64,000 bases of DNA from Castanea sativa (GCF_040712315.1 NC_134015.1:2950445-3014444), one strand, 5' to 3'; numbered from the stretch's first letter, positions 1 through 13,324 are shown. Notes: generated by a model not told the origin, from the sequence alone. Made by a program: numbers and translations.

Positions 1-245
1 AACCAAAATCTTGATGAGTTATAAAGCGCAAGCATGATGTTAATACAAATGTACAATTTATGACAACATCTTAAAATGTGAAACAAGATTCGGTATAAGA
101 TATAAATAGGCAATTCATGAATTGTTAATTGTCAATTGTCCAATAAATAAAGCTACATAGTTTTCCTATGCAATTCATGGATTATTAATAGTAAATTGTT
201 GATTAAATAAAGCTGCATAGTTTTTCATTTAAAACTTGAAGCTAT
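1..245. repeat. Remnant resembling the 3' flank of the V-PPase genes
   Basis: This stretch resembles the sequence just 3' of the two V-PPase copies, near 31040-31130 and 38815-38900. Shared features are an 'attaatagtaaattgtt' type segment, then 'aaataaagctgcatagttttt', then 'aacttgaagct', in the same order and spacing. The segment occurs twice in tandem here (about 115-165 and 170-235). Similarity stops at about 245, where a different AT-rich repeat begins. It may be the truncated edge of a third copy of the PPR/V-PPase duplication. No coding exon is visible. Confidence 0.4.
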
Positions 246-505
246 ATATATATATTAATAGCCAAACTCAGATAAAATTTTATTAGTTCTTAATTGGATT
301 CTCAATTTTGTGTCATGTATCCCATTTAATTTTTAAATTTTTGTCAAGTGAATTATTGAGTGTAAAAATCGAAGAGATCAAATTCAATTAGATTTTAAAT
401 TGAATTTTAATTAGAGTCTAATTTTCCACAACATGACCATATAATTTTTTAATTCTTATAGCAAGTGAATTATTGGATGCAAAAACCAAAGAATCGAAAT
501 TCAAT

Positions 506-568
<63 letters not shown>

Positions 569-800
569 TGTGTGTGTATATATATATAGATAGATAGATA
601 GATATAGATACACACACATATATATATATATAATGAGAAACCATAACATATTTTAAAAATGTATGGTTTAAAAAAAATGTAAACTAATACCACGTATAAT
701 TTGAACCTCTTCTCAAAAAAAGATGTAATTTAAACTATATAATTGTGATTGTTATAAATTGTACCAGTGCATATGCACGAGGGCTACACACTAAGTATAA
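246..800 (+). mobile_element. AT-rich non-autonomous element, Helitron-like 3' end
   Basis: The block ends with a short palindrome ('tgcatatgca' near 770) followed by CTAA at 791-794, the layout expected of a Helitron 3' end (hairpin, then CTRR). A diverged inverted copy lies at 24604-25080, which defines it as a mobile repeat. The 5' end is not clear. No ORF belongs to it; the apparent ORF over 505-693 is translated microsatellite. Confidence 0.4.
509..635. repeat. Compound microsatellite (TA)n-(TG)n-(TA)n-(GATA)n
   Basis: Uninterrupted runs of TA, TG, TA, GATA and CA/TA follow one another inside the preceding AT-rich element. It is simple-sequence DNA with no coding meaning. Confidence 0.9.
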
Positions 801-1684
801 AATAACCATTGTGATACATTAACAATATCACCTTGTCCAAGTGCACCACTCAAACAAGGCAATCTAGTTTGAGGTTTCTCAACAAAAAAAAAAAAAATGC
901 TCATTTGAACAAAAGGGGGATTTCTTAAGGAAATGACAACAGACAGGTTGATTTGTGGCACAAATAATCTATTTTATGGGCAATGTTTTAGGGAAAAAAA
1001 AAAAAAAAAAAGTGGATTGCAAGGGAATGAAATGTGGGGTTATAAATTTTTAACGTGGGTTTCTTAAAAAAATAAAAAAAAATAAAATAATTAACGTGGG
1101 TTAAAAAAAAATGAAATAGATAAAGGAAAAAAATAAAATAAAATCGGCCAATTTAAAAAAGAAAGAAAGAAAAAGTTTAAAAGTGAAGTTATGGCAGGAT
1201 TTCAAAAATCTCTTCATACTTTCTTTATTAAAAAAAAAAAAAAAAAAACTTGTTTAACTTGTTTTTCTATTTAAAAAGAATAATGAATGTATGATTGCTT
1301 CTAAATAAGTGGGTTAGTAAGAGAATAATCATATTTTGCAGGAAATGTTTTAGATGAGAGTACTAGGACTGTGATCCTATTTTGTAGATAGTGTTTTACG
1401 TGAGAGTTAAAAGAAACATTTTTACCAAATTTTACCCTTACTTAAACGTAGGCTATAGGGGTATTTTGGAATTAAAAAAATCCAGTCCAAACAGAAAAAG
1501 CCCCTTAAATAGTAGTATAGATAAGTTAGTAACACAACAAATTATCACAATATTTTCATAATTATTGAGGTGTTAATTCCTTATAAATCAAAATAAAATA
1601 TCATACTGGAACCAATTACAACTAAAAATAAAGGTATTGTGAAAAAAAAATGATACATCAATAACATTTTTCACAACACTTTTT
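801..1684. other. Intergenic A-rich DNA
   Basis: There are several poly-A tracts (near 880, 995, 1070 and 1225) and no credible ORF. From about 1530 it carries a first copy of the 'cacaacaaattatcacaatatttt' core found in the Helitron-like elements that follow. No gene is seen. Confidence 0.5.
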
Positions 1685-4255
1685 CTATATATAAAAAGAG
1701 TTCATGGGAAAAAGCTATAGTAGCTTTGCTACAGTATTTTTGGTTGGTTCACTTTTCACTATTTCGTTGTTTTTTTCTTTTCTTTTCTTTTTGTGAATGG
1801 GTAAGCTACGATAGATTTTTTATATTATTTTTGGTTTGTCCAATTTGCACTATTTCAAATTATAATAAAATATTAACACAACAAATTGGCACAGTATTTT
1901 CACAATTGTTGATGTTTTAATTCCTTATAGATCAAAATAAAGTAATAAAATATTATACTGGAACCAATCACAACTAAAAATAAAGGTATTATGAAAAAAT
2001 AAGTGCTACATCCATAATATTTTTCACAACATTTTCTTAACAAATCATACGTGATAAATTTTTATTGGTTCTAATTTAAGCTTACAAATGAAACTACTTT
2101 TTTGCCCACCAATAACACTTTGCAACAATCTACTACTTATGATTTATTGTAAAAATGTCGTGAACATAGCATTTCTTTTTTAAAAATGTTAAATCTTATT
2201 GTCGTCACAATATTTTCAAAAATTGATGAGCTGTCAATTTTTTACAAGTCAAAGTAAAATATAACAAAATTATAAAGGTATTACGAAAATGTTGTCATTC
2301 TATCGTGTTTTTAGAAATTTTTTGTTGGTTTAATCAAATTTGTTGAGCTAAAATTCACAATTTCACATTCAATTTTACTAAGTTTACTTTTGTATTTTTT
2401 TTTTTTCTTTACACACACATAGTTTTATACACACAAAAAAAAAAACAAAAACAAAAACTTAGAATAAAAACACTTTTCATCCATTATGTTTGGGGTAGTT
2501 TACAATTCCTCCTTAAACTTTAAAATCAAGTATATTTTTCCCTTAATATTATACTAAAATAGTTATTTATAAGTTACATAGCTACCTTAACTTTGTGGTT
2601 GATCAAAATTCTTCTACAAATGAGATGAACTTTTTATGACATAATTATCAAAATTCTTAAAATTAATATCTCTTTTAATTAATGTAAATCTCTATGTACT
2701 TTAAAAATCAAATGATTTATATCCTTGTTATGTGATATAAATAAAATCTAGAATTGATTTATATTAATTCACACCGTTCACTGGCCCCCCCTTTTTTTTG
2801 TAATATCGCCTTTTGAATTTCTTTTTTTTAGACATATGAGCTATTAGTTACGTAGTTTATATATAATATGTTAATAACACAACAAATTGATACAATATTT
2901 TTATAATTATTGAGGTGTTAATTCCTTCTAGGTCAAAATAAAATATCATATTAGAAATAATCGTAACTAAAAATAAAGGTGTTATGAAAAAAGAAATGAT
3001 ACATCCACAACATTTTTCACAACGCTTTCATAACAAATCATTGGTGGTAAATTATTATTGGTTCTACTTTCAATCTCAAAAAATAAATAAAATAAACTTG
3101 CCAATGAAATTACTTTTTTGCCTATCAATAACAACCTGTAACAACCAATTACTTATGATTTTTTGTAAAAATGTTATGGACATAGTATTTATCTTGTGAA
3201 AATGTTAAGACATCTTGTTGTCGTCATATTATTTTCACAATTGCTGAACTGTTAATTCTTTACCAATAAAAAAAAATATATATATATATATAACAAAATT
3301 ATAAAAACACATAGTTTTACACTAAAAAAATTAAAATACTTAGGATAAAACACTTTTCATCGTTTTTGTTGTTCACAATTGCTCCTTGAACTTTAAAATC
3401 AAGCAATTTTTTCTTTAATATTTTGAAAAAGAGCAAATATATCATATTTTTATTCTCTCAGTTAAATCTTAATGAAAACTTATGATTCTTATAATATTCC
3501 ATGGTATAATGTCTAAAATACTCCCACCAAATTTTAACATCCCAAAAATTCTCTTAACATATTTTGAGTTTTAGATAGTAGTAATGCTTAAAAAGTTGGA
3601 ACGGTGATATAAGATATTTTATTTATTAGCTAGAGAATATTGATTTTATAAGTTTAAATCTTCGAAACATATAATTATTCTAATGGAAAATTCAATGTCC
3701 CATGTCTTTGGTTATCCCTTTTTTTTTTCTTTTCTTTTCTTGCCTAAAATGGGTGTTCATTTAGAAACTAAGTAAGCTAAACATTGGACCTAGACTCGTG
3801 TAGAATGATAAAGAAGAAAGTATACTCATGTAGAAAGATGAAAAGAAAGTATAAATGACAAAATTTTCATTGTGTATGGTTAAAGGTATTTGATAAAGAG
3901 TTTCAATTGTAACATATGACATTAATTACGAAAATTTAAATATTGTGAAAATGCCTTAGAAAAACTTAGTTGTTTATTGTTGAAAGATGATATTTTTTAT
4001 TATTCGTAGAAACTTTTGGTGAGTGGATATTGACTTTAGCAAGTAAGTACTAAGAAACTTATAGTAAAATAGATATTCATATGTTAAATAACTACCCTCA
4101 CTTTGTATGTGATCAAAATTCTTACACTAATGAAATTAATTTTGTATGACATACATTTTTCATGTATATAGTTTAATACTTCTTCAAATATAATTTTAAT
4201 TTTAATTTTTTTACTCAAGAGGTAGCATACGTCCTGCAAGGGCTGCCAACACTAG
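1685..4255 (+). mobile_element. Helitron-like non-autonomous element 1 (composite)
   Basis: It begins TCTATATATAAAAAGAG, a 5' TC terminus of the kind common in plant Helitrons, and ends in CTAG at 4252-4255 after a G/C-containing hairpin-prone stretch. The next element starts immediately afterwards. The core repeat ('acacaacaaattg', then 'aaataaaggtatt', then 'acatttttcacaac') occurs twice inside, near 1868-2200 and 2876-3330, so it is probably two nested or tandem copies. Bases about 3340-4250 match about 5500-6370 at an offset near 2150. There is no Rep/helicase ORF, so it is non-autonomous. The family call rests on the termini only. Confidence 0.5.
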
Positions 4256-6384
4256 TATTTATAAAAAGAGTCAATGCATTATAGCTACAGTAAACACCTA
4301 TAGGAGTTTGTTTTGTTCAATATCTGCACTATTTCATTGGGCCTCTTTCTTTCTTCTTCTTTTTTTGGTAATATAGTCTGGTCAACTATTTTTTTATTTA
4401 TTAATTTTTTTTATACAGAGTTGTTAGTTAACACAACAAATTGTTACAATATTTTTATAATTGTTGAAATGTTAATTTCTTATAAGTCAAAATAAAATAT
4501 CATACTAAAACCAACCATAACTAAAAATAAAGGTATCATAAAAAAAAATGCTATATGCACAACATTTTTCACAATACTTTCGTAACAAAAAAGTGTGCAT
4601 TGTAAAGCTATAGTAGTAGCTCCAGTTTATTTGTTGGTTTGTTCAATTGAACTATTCACGCCTTCTTCTTTTTCTTTTTCTTTTTGGATGATATAGCCTA
4701 GTCAACTCTTTTTCTTTTTATTTTTTTATTTTTTTTTTTTATATAGAGGACTTAGTTAACACAACAAATTGTCACAATATTTTCACAATTGTTAAGATCA
4801 AAAGTGTGAATTGTAAAGCTATAGTAGTAGCTCCAGTCTATTTGTTGGTTTGTTCAATTGAACTATTCATGCCTTCTTCTTTTTCTTTTTCTTTTTGGGT
4901 GATATAGCCTAGTCAATTTTATTTTTTTTTATATAAAGCACTTAGTTAACACAACAAATTGTCACAATATTTTCATAATTATTGATGTGTTAATTCCTTA
5001 TAGGTCAAAATAAAATATCATACTGGAACAACTAAAAATAAAGGTATTGTGAGAAAAGAATTACTACATCTACAATATTTTTCACAATATTTTCATAACA
5101 AATCATAAATGATAAATTATTATTGGTTCTAATTTAAACTTACCAATGAAATTACCTTTTTTACCTACCAATAATAACTCGTAACAACCTACTACTTATG
5201 ACTTCTTGTGAAAATATTGTATACATAACATTTCTCTTGTGAAAATATTAAGACATCTTCTTGCCGTCATAATATATTTACAACAACTGTAGTATCAATT
5301 CTTTACAAGTCAAAATAAAATGAAACAAAATTATAAAGGTATTATAAAAATGTTGTACCATTCTATTAAGCCAAAATTCACTATTTCACATACAGTTTTC
5401 TTAAGTTGACTTTTTGTATTTTTTTTTATTGTATTCTTATCTTTACGTATCATTTTAAGTAAAAACACATACACACGCAAAAAATCAAAACTTGGGATAA
5501 AAACACTTTTCATCCTTTATGTTTAGGATAGTTCACAATTCCTCTTTAAATTTTAAAATCAAGCAATTTGTCCCTTAATATTTTGGAAAATAGCAAATAT
5601 CTCATATTGTTATTTTCTCAGTTAAACTCTAATAAAAGCTTACAATTCTTAAAATATTTCATTGTGTAATGTCTAAAATAAATCCACTAAATTTTAACAT
5701 CCCAAAAATTCTTTACGTACTTTGAGCTTTAGATGGTGGTAATGCTTAGAAAGTTGGAATGATGATATAAGGTATTTTATTTTTTATCTAGAGAACATTG
5801 ATTTTCTAAGTTTAAATATTCAAAACTTATAATTTATTTAATAGAAAATTTGATGACACATGCTTTTGTTATCTTTTTTGTTTTTCTATTATTACCTAAA
5901 ATGGGCGTTCATTAAAAACTAAGTAAACTAAATATTGCACCTAGGCTCATGTAGAATGATAAAGAGGAAAATATAAATGACAAAATTTTTCATTGTGTAT
6001 GGTTGAAGGTATTTGATGAAGAGCTTCAATTTTAACATATGACATCATTATTACAAAAGTTTAAATATTGTGACATGTCTTAGCAAAAATCAGTTTCTTC
6101 TTGTTGGAAAATGATGATATTTGTTAACATTCTTAAAAGTTTTTAGTGAGTGGATATTACCTTTAGTAAATAAGTACTAAGAAATTATTATAGTAAAATA
6201 GATATTCATATGTTAAATAGTTGTCATAACTTTGTGTGTGATAAAAATTCTTATACGAATGAGACTAACTTTGTATGACATACATTTTTTATGTATATAG
6301 TTTCATACTTCTTCAAGTAGAAATTTTGTCTTAGTTTTCTCATTTAAGAGGTAGTACGTGCATTGCACACGCCACCCTAACTAG
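4256..6384 (+). mobile_element. Helitron-like non-autonomous element 2
   Basis: It directly abuts element 1. It begins TATTTATAAAAAGAG and ends with an 11-base palindrome (GTGCATTGCAC, near 6358-6368), a 12-base spacer and CTAG at 6381-6384. Hairpin plus CTRR is the Helitron 3' signature. The first 700 bases hold short internal duplications of a 'gtaaagctatagtagtagctcc' type segment (4610 and 4812). The rest is colinear with element 1. No coding capacity was found. Confidence 0.55.
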
Positions 6385-6474
6385 TCTATATAAAAAGAGC
6401 GAATCGCTCAATCTACAGTACTTAATCTACGTTGCTTTTTGTTTAGTTAGTTTTTTTCTACTAACTATATAAAA
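6385..6474 (+). mobile_element. Truncated Helitron-like 5' end
   Basis: TCTATATAAAAAGAG follows the CTAG of element 2 without a gap, so a third head-to-tail copy starts here. It stops after about 90 bases where an oppositely oriented copy begins. Confidence 0.45.
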
Positions 6475-7965
6475 CTAGTTTGGATAGCACGTGTTGCCCC
6501 TTAAGTAAGAAAATTCAGATAAAACTTCTATTTAATATTTGAATATCTATTTACTAAAATAGTTTCTTAGAACTTGTTTACTAAAGGCAATATCTACTCA
6601 CTAAAAAAATTCTAAGAATTATAACCAATGTCATTATTTTTCAACAATAAGCAACTGGGTTTTACTAAAGCATTGCCACAATATTTAAATTTGCGCAATG
6701 AATGATAACATACATTACAATTGAAACTATTCATCAAATACCTACAACTATCTACAATAGAGATTTTGTTACTCATATTTCTTTTATGTTTTTTTATCAT
6801 TTTATATTTTATGAGTTTAGCTACGATGTTAAACTTAATTTTTAATGAACACCCTATTAAACAAGAAAAGAAAAGTAATAATAAAAAAAATAAATAACAA
6901 AAGGCATGTGTCATCAAAGTTTCCATTATATAAAATTATAAGTTTAGAAGATTTAGCCTCTGTTTGGATACCACTTAAAAATGAAAATTATTTCACTATT
7001 CAACTTATTTTTGTACTACTATTCATAGGTCCTACTGCACATTTTGGGACTATTTATGAGCCCACTGTACTATTTCAACTAACTTTTACCTTTATCTACA
7101 ATACTTTCAACAATAAGTTTTCAATTTCAGCAAAATAAGCAGTATTCAAACAGACCCTTAAACCTAGAAAGTTAGCATTCATTAAGCAACAAATAGAGCA
7201 ACCCATATCACCATTCAAATTTTCCAAATATGACTACCACATAAAATTCAAAATATGTGAAGAAAATTTTTGGGATATTAAAATTTAGTAGGAATATATT
7301 AGATGTTTCACAATTGAATATTCTATGAATCATAAGATTTTGCTAGGGTTTAACTAAGAGAGTACTAGTGGAAGGTATTTGCTCATTTCCAAAATATAAA
7401 AGGGGAAATTGTTGAGTTTTAGAGTTTGGGTGAGGATGAAACTAATCCAAACATAAAAGGGAGAAAATGTTTTTTTCCCAATTTTTTGTTGGTCTTTTTG
7501 GGTTTTATTTGTGTAAAACTATGTGTCTTTTTTTTAACAGTGCATTAAATTAAGTAAAAAAAAAAAAAAGGCTAGCACAAAAAAATTGTGCATGAAGCGC
7601 TGAATTTTTGCTCACCGAATTTTACTATACCAAAAAAAAATATATATATAACAAAATGTCAGAGTATTTTCATAATACTTTATTAATTGTGGTGGGTCCA
7701 TGTGATATATTATTATTTTGTTTTACTTTGACCTATAAGAAACTTACACTTTATTAGTTGTGAAAATATTGTAACAATAATAAAATATCACAAAATTTTC
7801 ACAATACCATTATTAGTTGTGATGGGTCATGGTTTGGTATTTAATTTTATTTTACTCTATAAGGAATTGACATTTCAACAATTGTGAAAACATCATAACA
7901 TCAACAAGATGTTTCAACTTATAACATTTTGACAATACCTTATTTTTAGTTGTGGTTGGTCTTGA
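6475..7965 (-). mobile_element. Inverted Helitron-like copy
   Basis: Read on the minus strand, this segment repeats element 2. A CACGTG-containing palindrome lies beside CTAG (6475-6478), followed by the 'catcaaatacct' block and, at 7640-7960, the core repeat. With element 2 it makes a large inverted repeat separated by about 90 bp. A Tourist-type MITE is inserted at 6956-7157. The inner end is not clearly defined. Confidence 0.45.
6956..7157. mobile_element. Tourist-type (PIF/Harbinger) MITE, 202 bp
   Basis: Imperfect terminal inverted repeats, GCCTCTGTTTGGATAC and a right end reading TATTCAAACAGACCC, are flanked on both sides by TTA (6953-6955 and 7158-7160). The TTA target duplication and the GTTTGGAT-type TIR are typical of plant Tourist elements. 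The ORF across it has no meaning. Confidence 0.7.
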
Positions 7966-8783
7966 TTGAGAGTTGGTTGAAGGATTGAGATCAGGTGTTC
8001 CTAATACAATAGTTTTGGATGGTTGAGATTGAGAGTTGAAAAATACAACTTTCAATCTCAACCATTGAATAAAAATAATAAGAAAAAGTTATTAAAGTCA
8101 AAAAGTGAGTATAAATGTAGTAAAAAAAAAAATAGTGAGAGAAGAGGAGGTTAATTGCACCCGGTGCAATACCTATTATCGTATTCATTCTATCACAACT
8201 AGCCCTATTATTAAAACATTGTAAAATATAGGTTAATAAAGTACTAATTTGCTCCTCAAATTATTTTGTAAAATTTAATTTAGTACCCTAACTATTAATT
8301 ATGTCAATTTAGTCTTCCAAATTTTAAAATCAAGTATATTTAATCCTTAAATATTTTTGTTATTAAAACTTTAACAAAATTATTAATACACTTTTTTAAA
8401 ATAGCATTTTAATGTATATTTTATTTGTCACATCGATTAAGAACTTACATCCAATGATAACATTAACTATATTTTATAGACCTTTAAATACTTTAGTGGT
8501 CATTACGTAATGGTTCACATGGGCAATATAATATCAGTGGGCCATACTCCGGAGATAGATTCGAATCATCCGATGCCTTTGATAGTACACTAAAGGGCAG
8601 TATCAGGAGGCCATTACGTAATGACATATATTTAACATTGATAATATTTTTTATTTTATTTTATTGAGAGAGAGAATTTCATCATCTCTTATATAACCAT
8701 CATAGATTTAATCAATTAAGTTAACTGAAATTCATACATTGATAATAAGTTAGAAAGAGCATATATTTAGAACGCATTTGGAG
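7966..8783. other. Intergenic DNA with a palindrome pair
   Basis: AT-rich and non-coding. CATTACGTAATG, a perfect 12-base palindrome, occurs at 8501-8512 and 8612-8623, with flanking bases arranged as an inverted repeat. No gene is seen. Confidence 0.5.
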
Positions 8784-9266
8784 TAGGGTGGTCGATACCG
8801 TACCGGTACCGGCCGTACCGGCCAGTACGTACCGTATCGGTCAGTGCACCGGTACCGATACACTTCTATTTTGTACCGGAAAAAATACCGAGCGTACCGG
8901 TCGCGTACCGGCCATACCGGCCAATTTCGGGCAATACCGGCCAATACCGGGCGTACCGGCCGGTACAGAAAAAAATTTTTTTTTTTTTTTAGTTTTGTAA
9001 TTTTTGAATTTTTGTAAGGACATAATAATAACTTATTTACACTAACTTATTAGTATTATTTGTTTTTTTAGTATGCAATGAACAACTAAGTTTTCTATTT
9101 TTTATATTGTGTTTTTTTTTTTTCCTTTTAATTAATACTAAAGTTTAAAACTATGAATAATTTTTTCTGAATTGAGGTAATATTTTATGATAAACTTTTA
9201 TATTTACTATAATATAAGTGAAATATTACATGCTTATAACCATGGTTCTATAGATTTTAGTGTGTG

Positions 9267-9306
<40 letters not shown>

Positions 9307-9407
9307 GCGGTAAACCCGAAACGGTACACCGGTATTGACCGGTATCCGAAATATATCGTACCGGTGGCCAAACCGGTACAGCCTCCGGTACGGCATTGAC
9401 TTCCTTG
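8784..9407. mobile_element. hAT-like non-autonomous element with GTACCGG arrays
   Basis: The ends are imperfect inverted repeats (TAGGGTGGTCGATACC on the left, CAAGGAAGTCAATGCC read in from the right), both running into CGTACCGG. They are flanked by 8-bp near-identical target duplications, ATTTGGAG (8776-8783) and ATTTGGAC (9408-9415); 8 bp is the hAT size. Inside each end are clustered GTACCGG/ATACCGG units that are strongly self-complementary. ORFs over them are repeat translations in several frames. A (TA)n run lies near 9275-9300. Confidence 0.65.
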
Positions 9408-9922
9408 ATTTGGACTAGCCTTCATCTATATTATTAATTTTTTAAATTTGGAACCTATTAAAATCAGCTCAAAAATTCCAAAATACTAATTCCTTTAGGT
9501 TTGCCAAGCGCACCCTGTAATCACTCATTACCCTGCAGTAATTAATCCAAATTCTTTTAAATTTGGCACATCCCCAATAGAAGTAGTGTACGAGCCAAAG
9601 CACCCAATCAAATTGATTACGGTTTGGATTTTATCAGTTCTTCTACGCCCTCAAACTCTTGCACTTGAACATGATCCTAGACTCTTTTTTTTTCCATACC
9701 ATTCAAGGGAGAAAAATATTACAAAGGTGCAATTACAAAAAGTGTAGAGCCCACTGGGAAACAACAGCCATAGTGCACATGATCCTAGACTTTTATTTTG
9801 GTGTTTGATAGAGTTGAAGAAATTAGCTTTAAGATGATGTCAATTCCCATAGCGCCCATACGATTTGTGTGTCGGTGGAGTTTAGGCCTTTAGGGGCCAA
9901 ACCCACTAGAAACGGTCGGCCA
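9408..9922. other. Intergenic DNA between two hAT-like elements
   Basis: Non-coding, with no convincing repeat end or exon. The phrase 'catgatcctagac' occurs twice (about 9669 and 9778), suggesting a small local duplication. Confidence 0.4.
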
Positions 9923-10603
9923 CAGGGACGGAGGTAGAATATTATGGGCATTAAATTTAGCAATTTTATTTATAAAATTATATTTTGTCTTACTGGACCG
10001 AAATGGAGGTGAGTATATCCTTGTTTAGATTTTTGGAATATCATAATGCAGACAAATCTTTTACTGTGGAGGCAATTGTTGTCAATTGTTTATCAAAGAT
10101 AGTGTAAGGATTTGTTGAATCTAATAATGTCCATCAGTTTGTTGTATCACAAATTTTTTTTTATAATATTTTTGCAAACTTTGAGGTAACAAATGCTTAT
10201 TGGTTTGCATTTAGGCTCAACACTAACCACACTTTTTTACTTACCAATAACTACTCACTACATTAGTAATTTATAAAATAAATTTATAATTTTAGCATTT
10301 TCTTCTTCTTAAAGACCATAAAAAATCTACTAAAAAAATATATACAAGCCCAAACAAATTAGCCCAACAACACATATTACCAATAATGAAACTAGAAAAA
10401 TTTAAATCAAATAAACCAATTTTAGCCAAAACAAGCAACTCGACCTTTTAAAAAATTTCAAATAAAATAATAGTCTTTACCCAACAACACACATCAAAGT
10501 CACACTAAAAAAACACACACACACACACTTCAATGGCTAAGCCACCACACACAACTAGCAGTAAAGTCATCTCTTCTAGCTACAAGTGCTAATTCCGTCC
10601 CTG
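9923..10603. mobile_element. hAT-like MITE, 681 bp
   Basis: The left end CAGGGACGGAGGTAGAA and the right end, read inward as CAGGGACGGAATTAGCA, are near-perfect inverted repeats starting CAGGG, as in many hAT elements. Flanks GTCGGCCA (9915-9922) and GTCGGTAA (10604-10611) form an 8-bp duplication with two mismatches. No transposase ORF is present. Confidence 0.7.
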
Positions 10604-12272
10604 GTCGGTAATTCAATTTTGAGGTGCTAGTTCATACGAATTTTTATGAGTTACTCAGGTGTTAAGTCATGGTTGTTGATAGATGAAAACATTGAAAAGC
10701 TAAATATAATGATGGGTTTATATTCCTTTACCATCATAGCTTATCCTTTCAGCTAATTGTAAAAAGGGTCATGTTATGATCCACCGTATTTGTCTACCTG
10801 TCAATGTCATTGTGTTCTAAAATATTGACGTCAATGGAAGAGAAAAAGAACTGATGTGTCAATCATATACAATTAATTTCCTTCCTTTTTATATGACAAT
10901 GAATAATTATGTGTGGATTTTTTTTTTTTTCTCTGACTGATGTGGAATAACAAAAAAAGAGGAAAGTTTATATATATATATATATACACACACACACATT
11001 GCTGATGATATTTGACCAGATTGTAAGAGTCATAATTGTATGATATATGCTAATATCATGTTCCTTTGATTAAAAGAAAAAAAAAAAAAAAAAGAGGTAG
11101 TAAGCTACTAAGCTAGCTAAATGATGTTAACCTTTTATTTTTCAAACAGCAAAAGAGATTGCAGAAGTCAATGATAGTTGGATGATAGTTTGCTACCATT
11201 TGAATAGGATAACATTGAAATCAACTTCATAAACATGGGGAAGGCATATTCAATATTCAATGAAGTCAGCAAATGAGATGAGAATCATTAGATAATATAT
11301 GTTTTTCCTTTTTGAGAACTATATGTTAATCTTGGTATTGCTAGCTCAATTGTCACTCACACATATTTGTAACCTTTACTGTAATTTGGGAAAAGCATAT
11401 ATGTGGAGTGCATTAGGATGAGTCTTGTTGAAGTGCTTATTTGCTTAAAGTACTATTAAAACAAAAAGAGATTTTTAATTGTGTGTAACTAATTGGTCAA
11501 AATAAATTTAAAAAGTAAAAAGCAAAATGTTTTTTTTTTATCAAACGCATGAGTGAAAGCGCCCACATGTACCGTATTAAGGTTGTGGCCTAATTAATGT
11601 GATTAGGGTCGGGGAATAAAGTCAATGAAGTTCAATTAAAATCTTAATTCTTATGGATTAAAATGGAAGGCAATTATGGTTATGTGCTAGGTATAGGATA
11701 ACTTTACAAGATAAATGTAGAATTTAGAAATTATTTTATTTTTTCTTTAGTTTGCAAAGGCTAATCAATTATCAACCTACTAAAAATAAGTGTTTATCAT
11801 AATAAAAAGTTTTAAAAAAAAACCATGGATTTATCTCTTAAAAATAGAAAAAGTTTGGAACAAATTTATTTTTTAAAAAGTAAAAAATGGAAAATGGAAA
11901 ATCTTTTGTCAAAGTATTGATCAGCTGTCTGCCTTGTACCTCCCAAATTTTTTATTTTGCCAATTTGTTGTGGGATGTTTTCAAAACCTTTAGTCAGATA
12001 TGAAAATAAAGTTCTATATATAGAAGAATCATTAAAAAAATATATAATAATTTTTTTTTTTTTCTAAACCTTCACCCACCCTACCAAACTTCATATTTGA
12101 AGTCTTCTTCTCACAAAAAGACCCAAAAAAGAGCACAAAATTTCTAAAGAAGAATCTTTCAATTTTAGTCCAAAAACAAAACTTCCATATCAACCAATAC
12201 TCAAAATCATCAACCTAGCTTGATCTTTTCCCCCTCACTAAGTGAATGCACTTTTTTTAAAAAAAATTTAAA
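10604..12272. other. Intergenic DNA, no gene seen
   Basis: AT-rich sequence with a TA/CA microsatellite near 10972-10998 and poly-A and poly-T tracts near 11080 and 12050. No exon-like reading frame or element terminus was recognised. Confidence 0.45.
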
Positions 12273-12506
12273 GGGAAAATTAAAACTTACCCACCTATGC
12301 TTTGGCTGAAATTTAAGTTGCTTACTTGTGGTTTGAAATTTGACACTTTACCCATCTGAGGTTAGCTCAGTTAAAATTCTGTAACCTACCTTTGTTAAAA
12401 ATAGGGTTAAATATGTAATTTTACTCCACTTTTATATCACTCTCCTCCAAAAACACAAACAACATAAAAGTACAAGATAAAATAAGATCAAAAGGTGGTT
12501 GGTAAC

Positions 12507-13322
12507 TGTTGGGTTCTAAGACTTTAGAAACTATATGTATTAGAACTTCAATGTGTATTGTGTTGGCAAACCATGATCAAAACTTAGAGTCTAGATTTAG
12601 ACTACTCAAAGTGTGTTTATGTGTAAAGTTGGAATCGAGTGATTGCAGAATTTATTGGACTAAATCTGCAAAGCTCGATCAATCGAACCTCGTGTAGATT
12701 GTTTTTTCTGCAGAATTTCCAACTCAACTCAAGTCCATTTGACGTGTAGGGTTTATGTTTTACGTCTCATATAAATAGAAAAACCTTAACCACGTTTTAA
12801 AGGTTGTTGTTGATATGCTGTGTATGAAAATCTTCTGTGAGATCTAGATGTATTTACCTTCATACACACTTAAGGTTATCAAGATCAAGATTGATTTCAA
12901 GAACTTGGTGATTTCTTCGGTTGCTGTTTCAAGAGCTTAAAGAAAAACACAAGTAGGAGAATTTGTGGTTGCTGTGGATCAAAGAAAGAAATAGTTCGCG
13001 GACTCGGAGCTGTCACATGGTAGTTGTAGTAAGTTTTCTACACGAGGTAGCATTAAGATGTTAGTGGTTTAAGTCCTTTTGTAAAACTTCAATTCTTTTA
13101 TAGTGGATCTATTTTACTTTAAGGATAGTTAGGCTAAATCCTCCCTAAGTTTTTTACCGATTTGGTTTTCCTAGGTTATCATATCATGTGTTATTTACTT
13201 TTCCGCACTGCTTTACTTGATATGATTTGATTGTGTCAACCTAGATCTGAATAACTTAACTAAGTAATTGGTTAAATAACTAAGTTAAACAACTTGTATT
13301 TTAAGGGGTTTAAAAACGTACA
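12507..13322 (+). repeat. 5' LTR
   Basis: 816 bases running TGTTGGG to CGTACA. It pairs with 18833-19694 over the full length. The motif GCTCGATCAATCGAACC (about 12673) is present once here, where the 3' LTR has three units. A 'tataaatag' TATA-like box lies near 12770. Confidence 0.85.
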
Positions 13323-13324
13323 AG

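Noticed and set aside
505..693. ORF of His/Thr/Ile/Tyr repeats
   Set aside because: Translated TA/TG microsatellite.
8750..9023. Several ORFs over the GTACCGG array
   Set aside because: Repeat translations open in multiple frames of a non-autonomous transposon.
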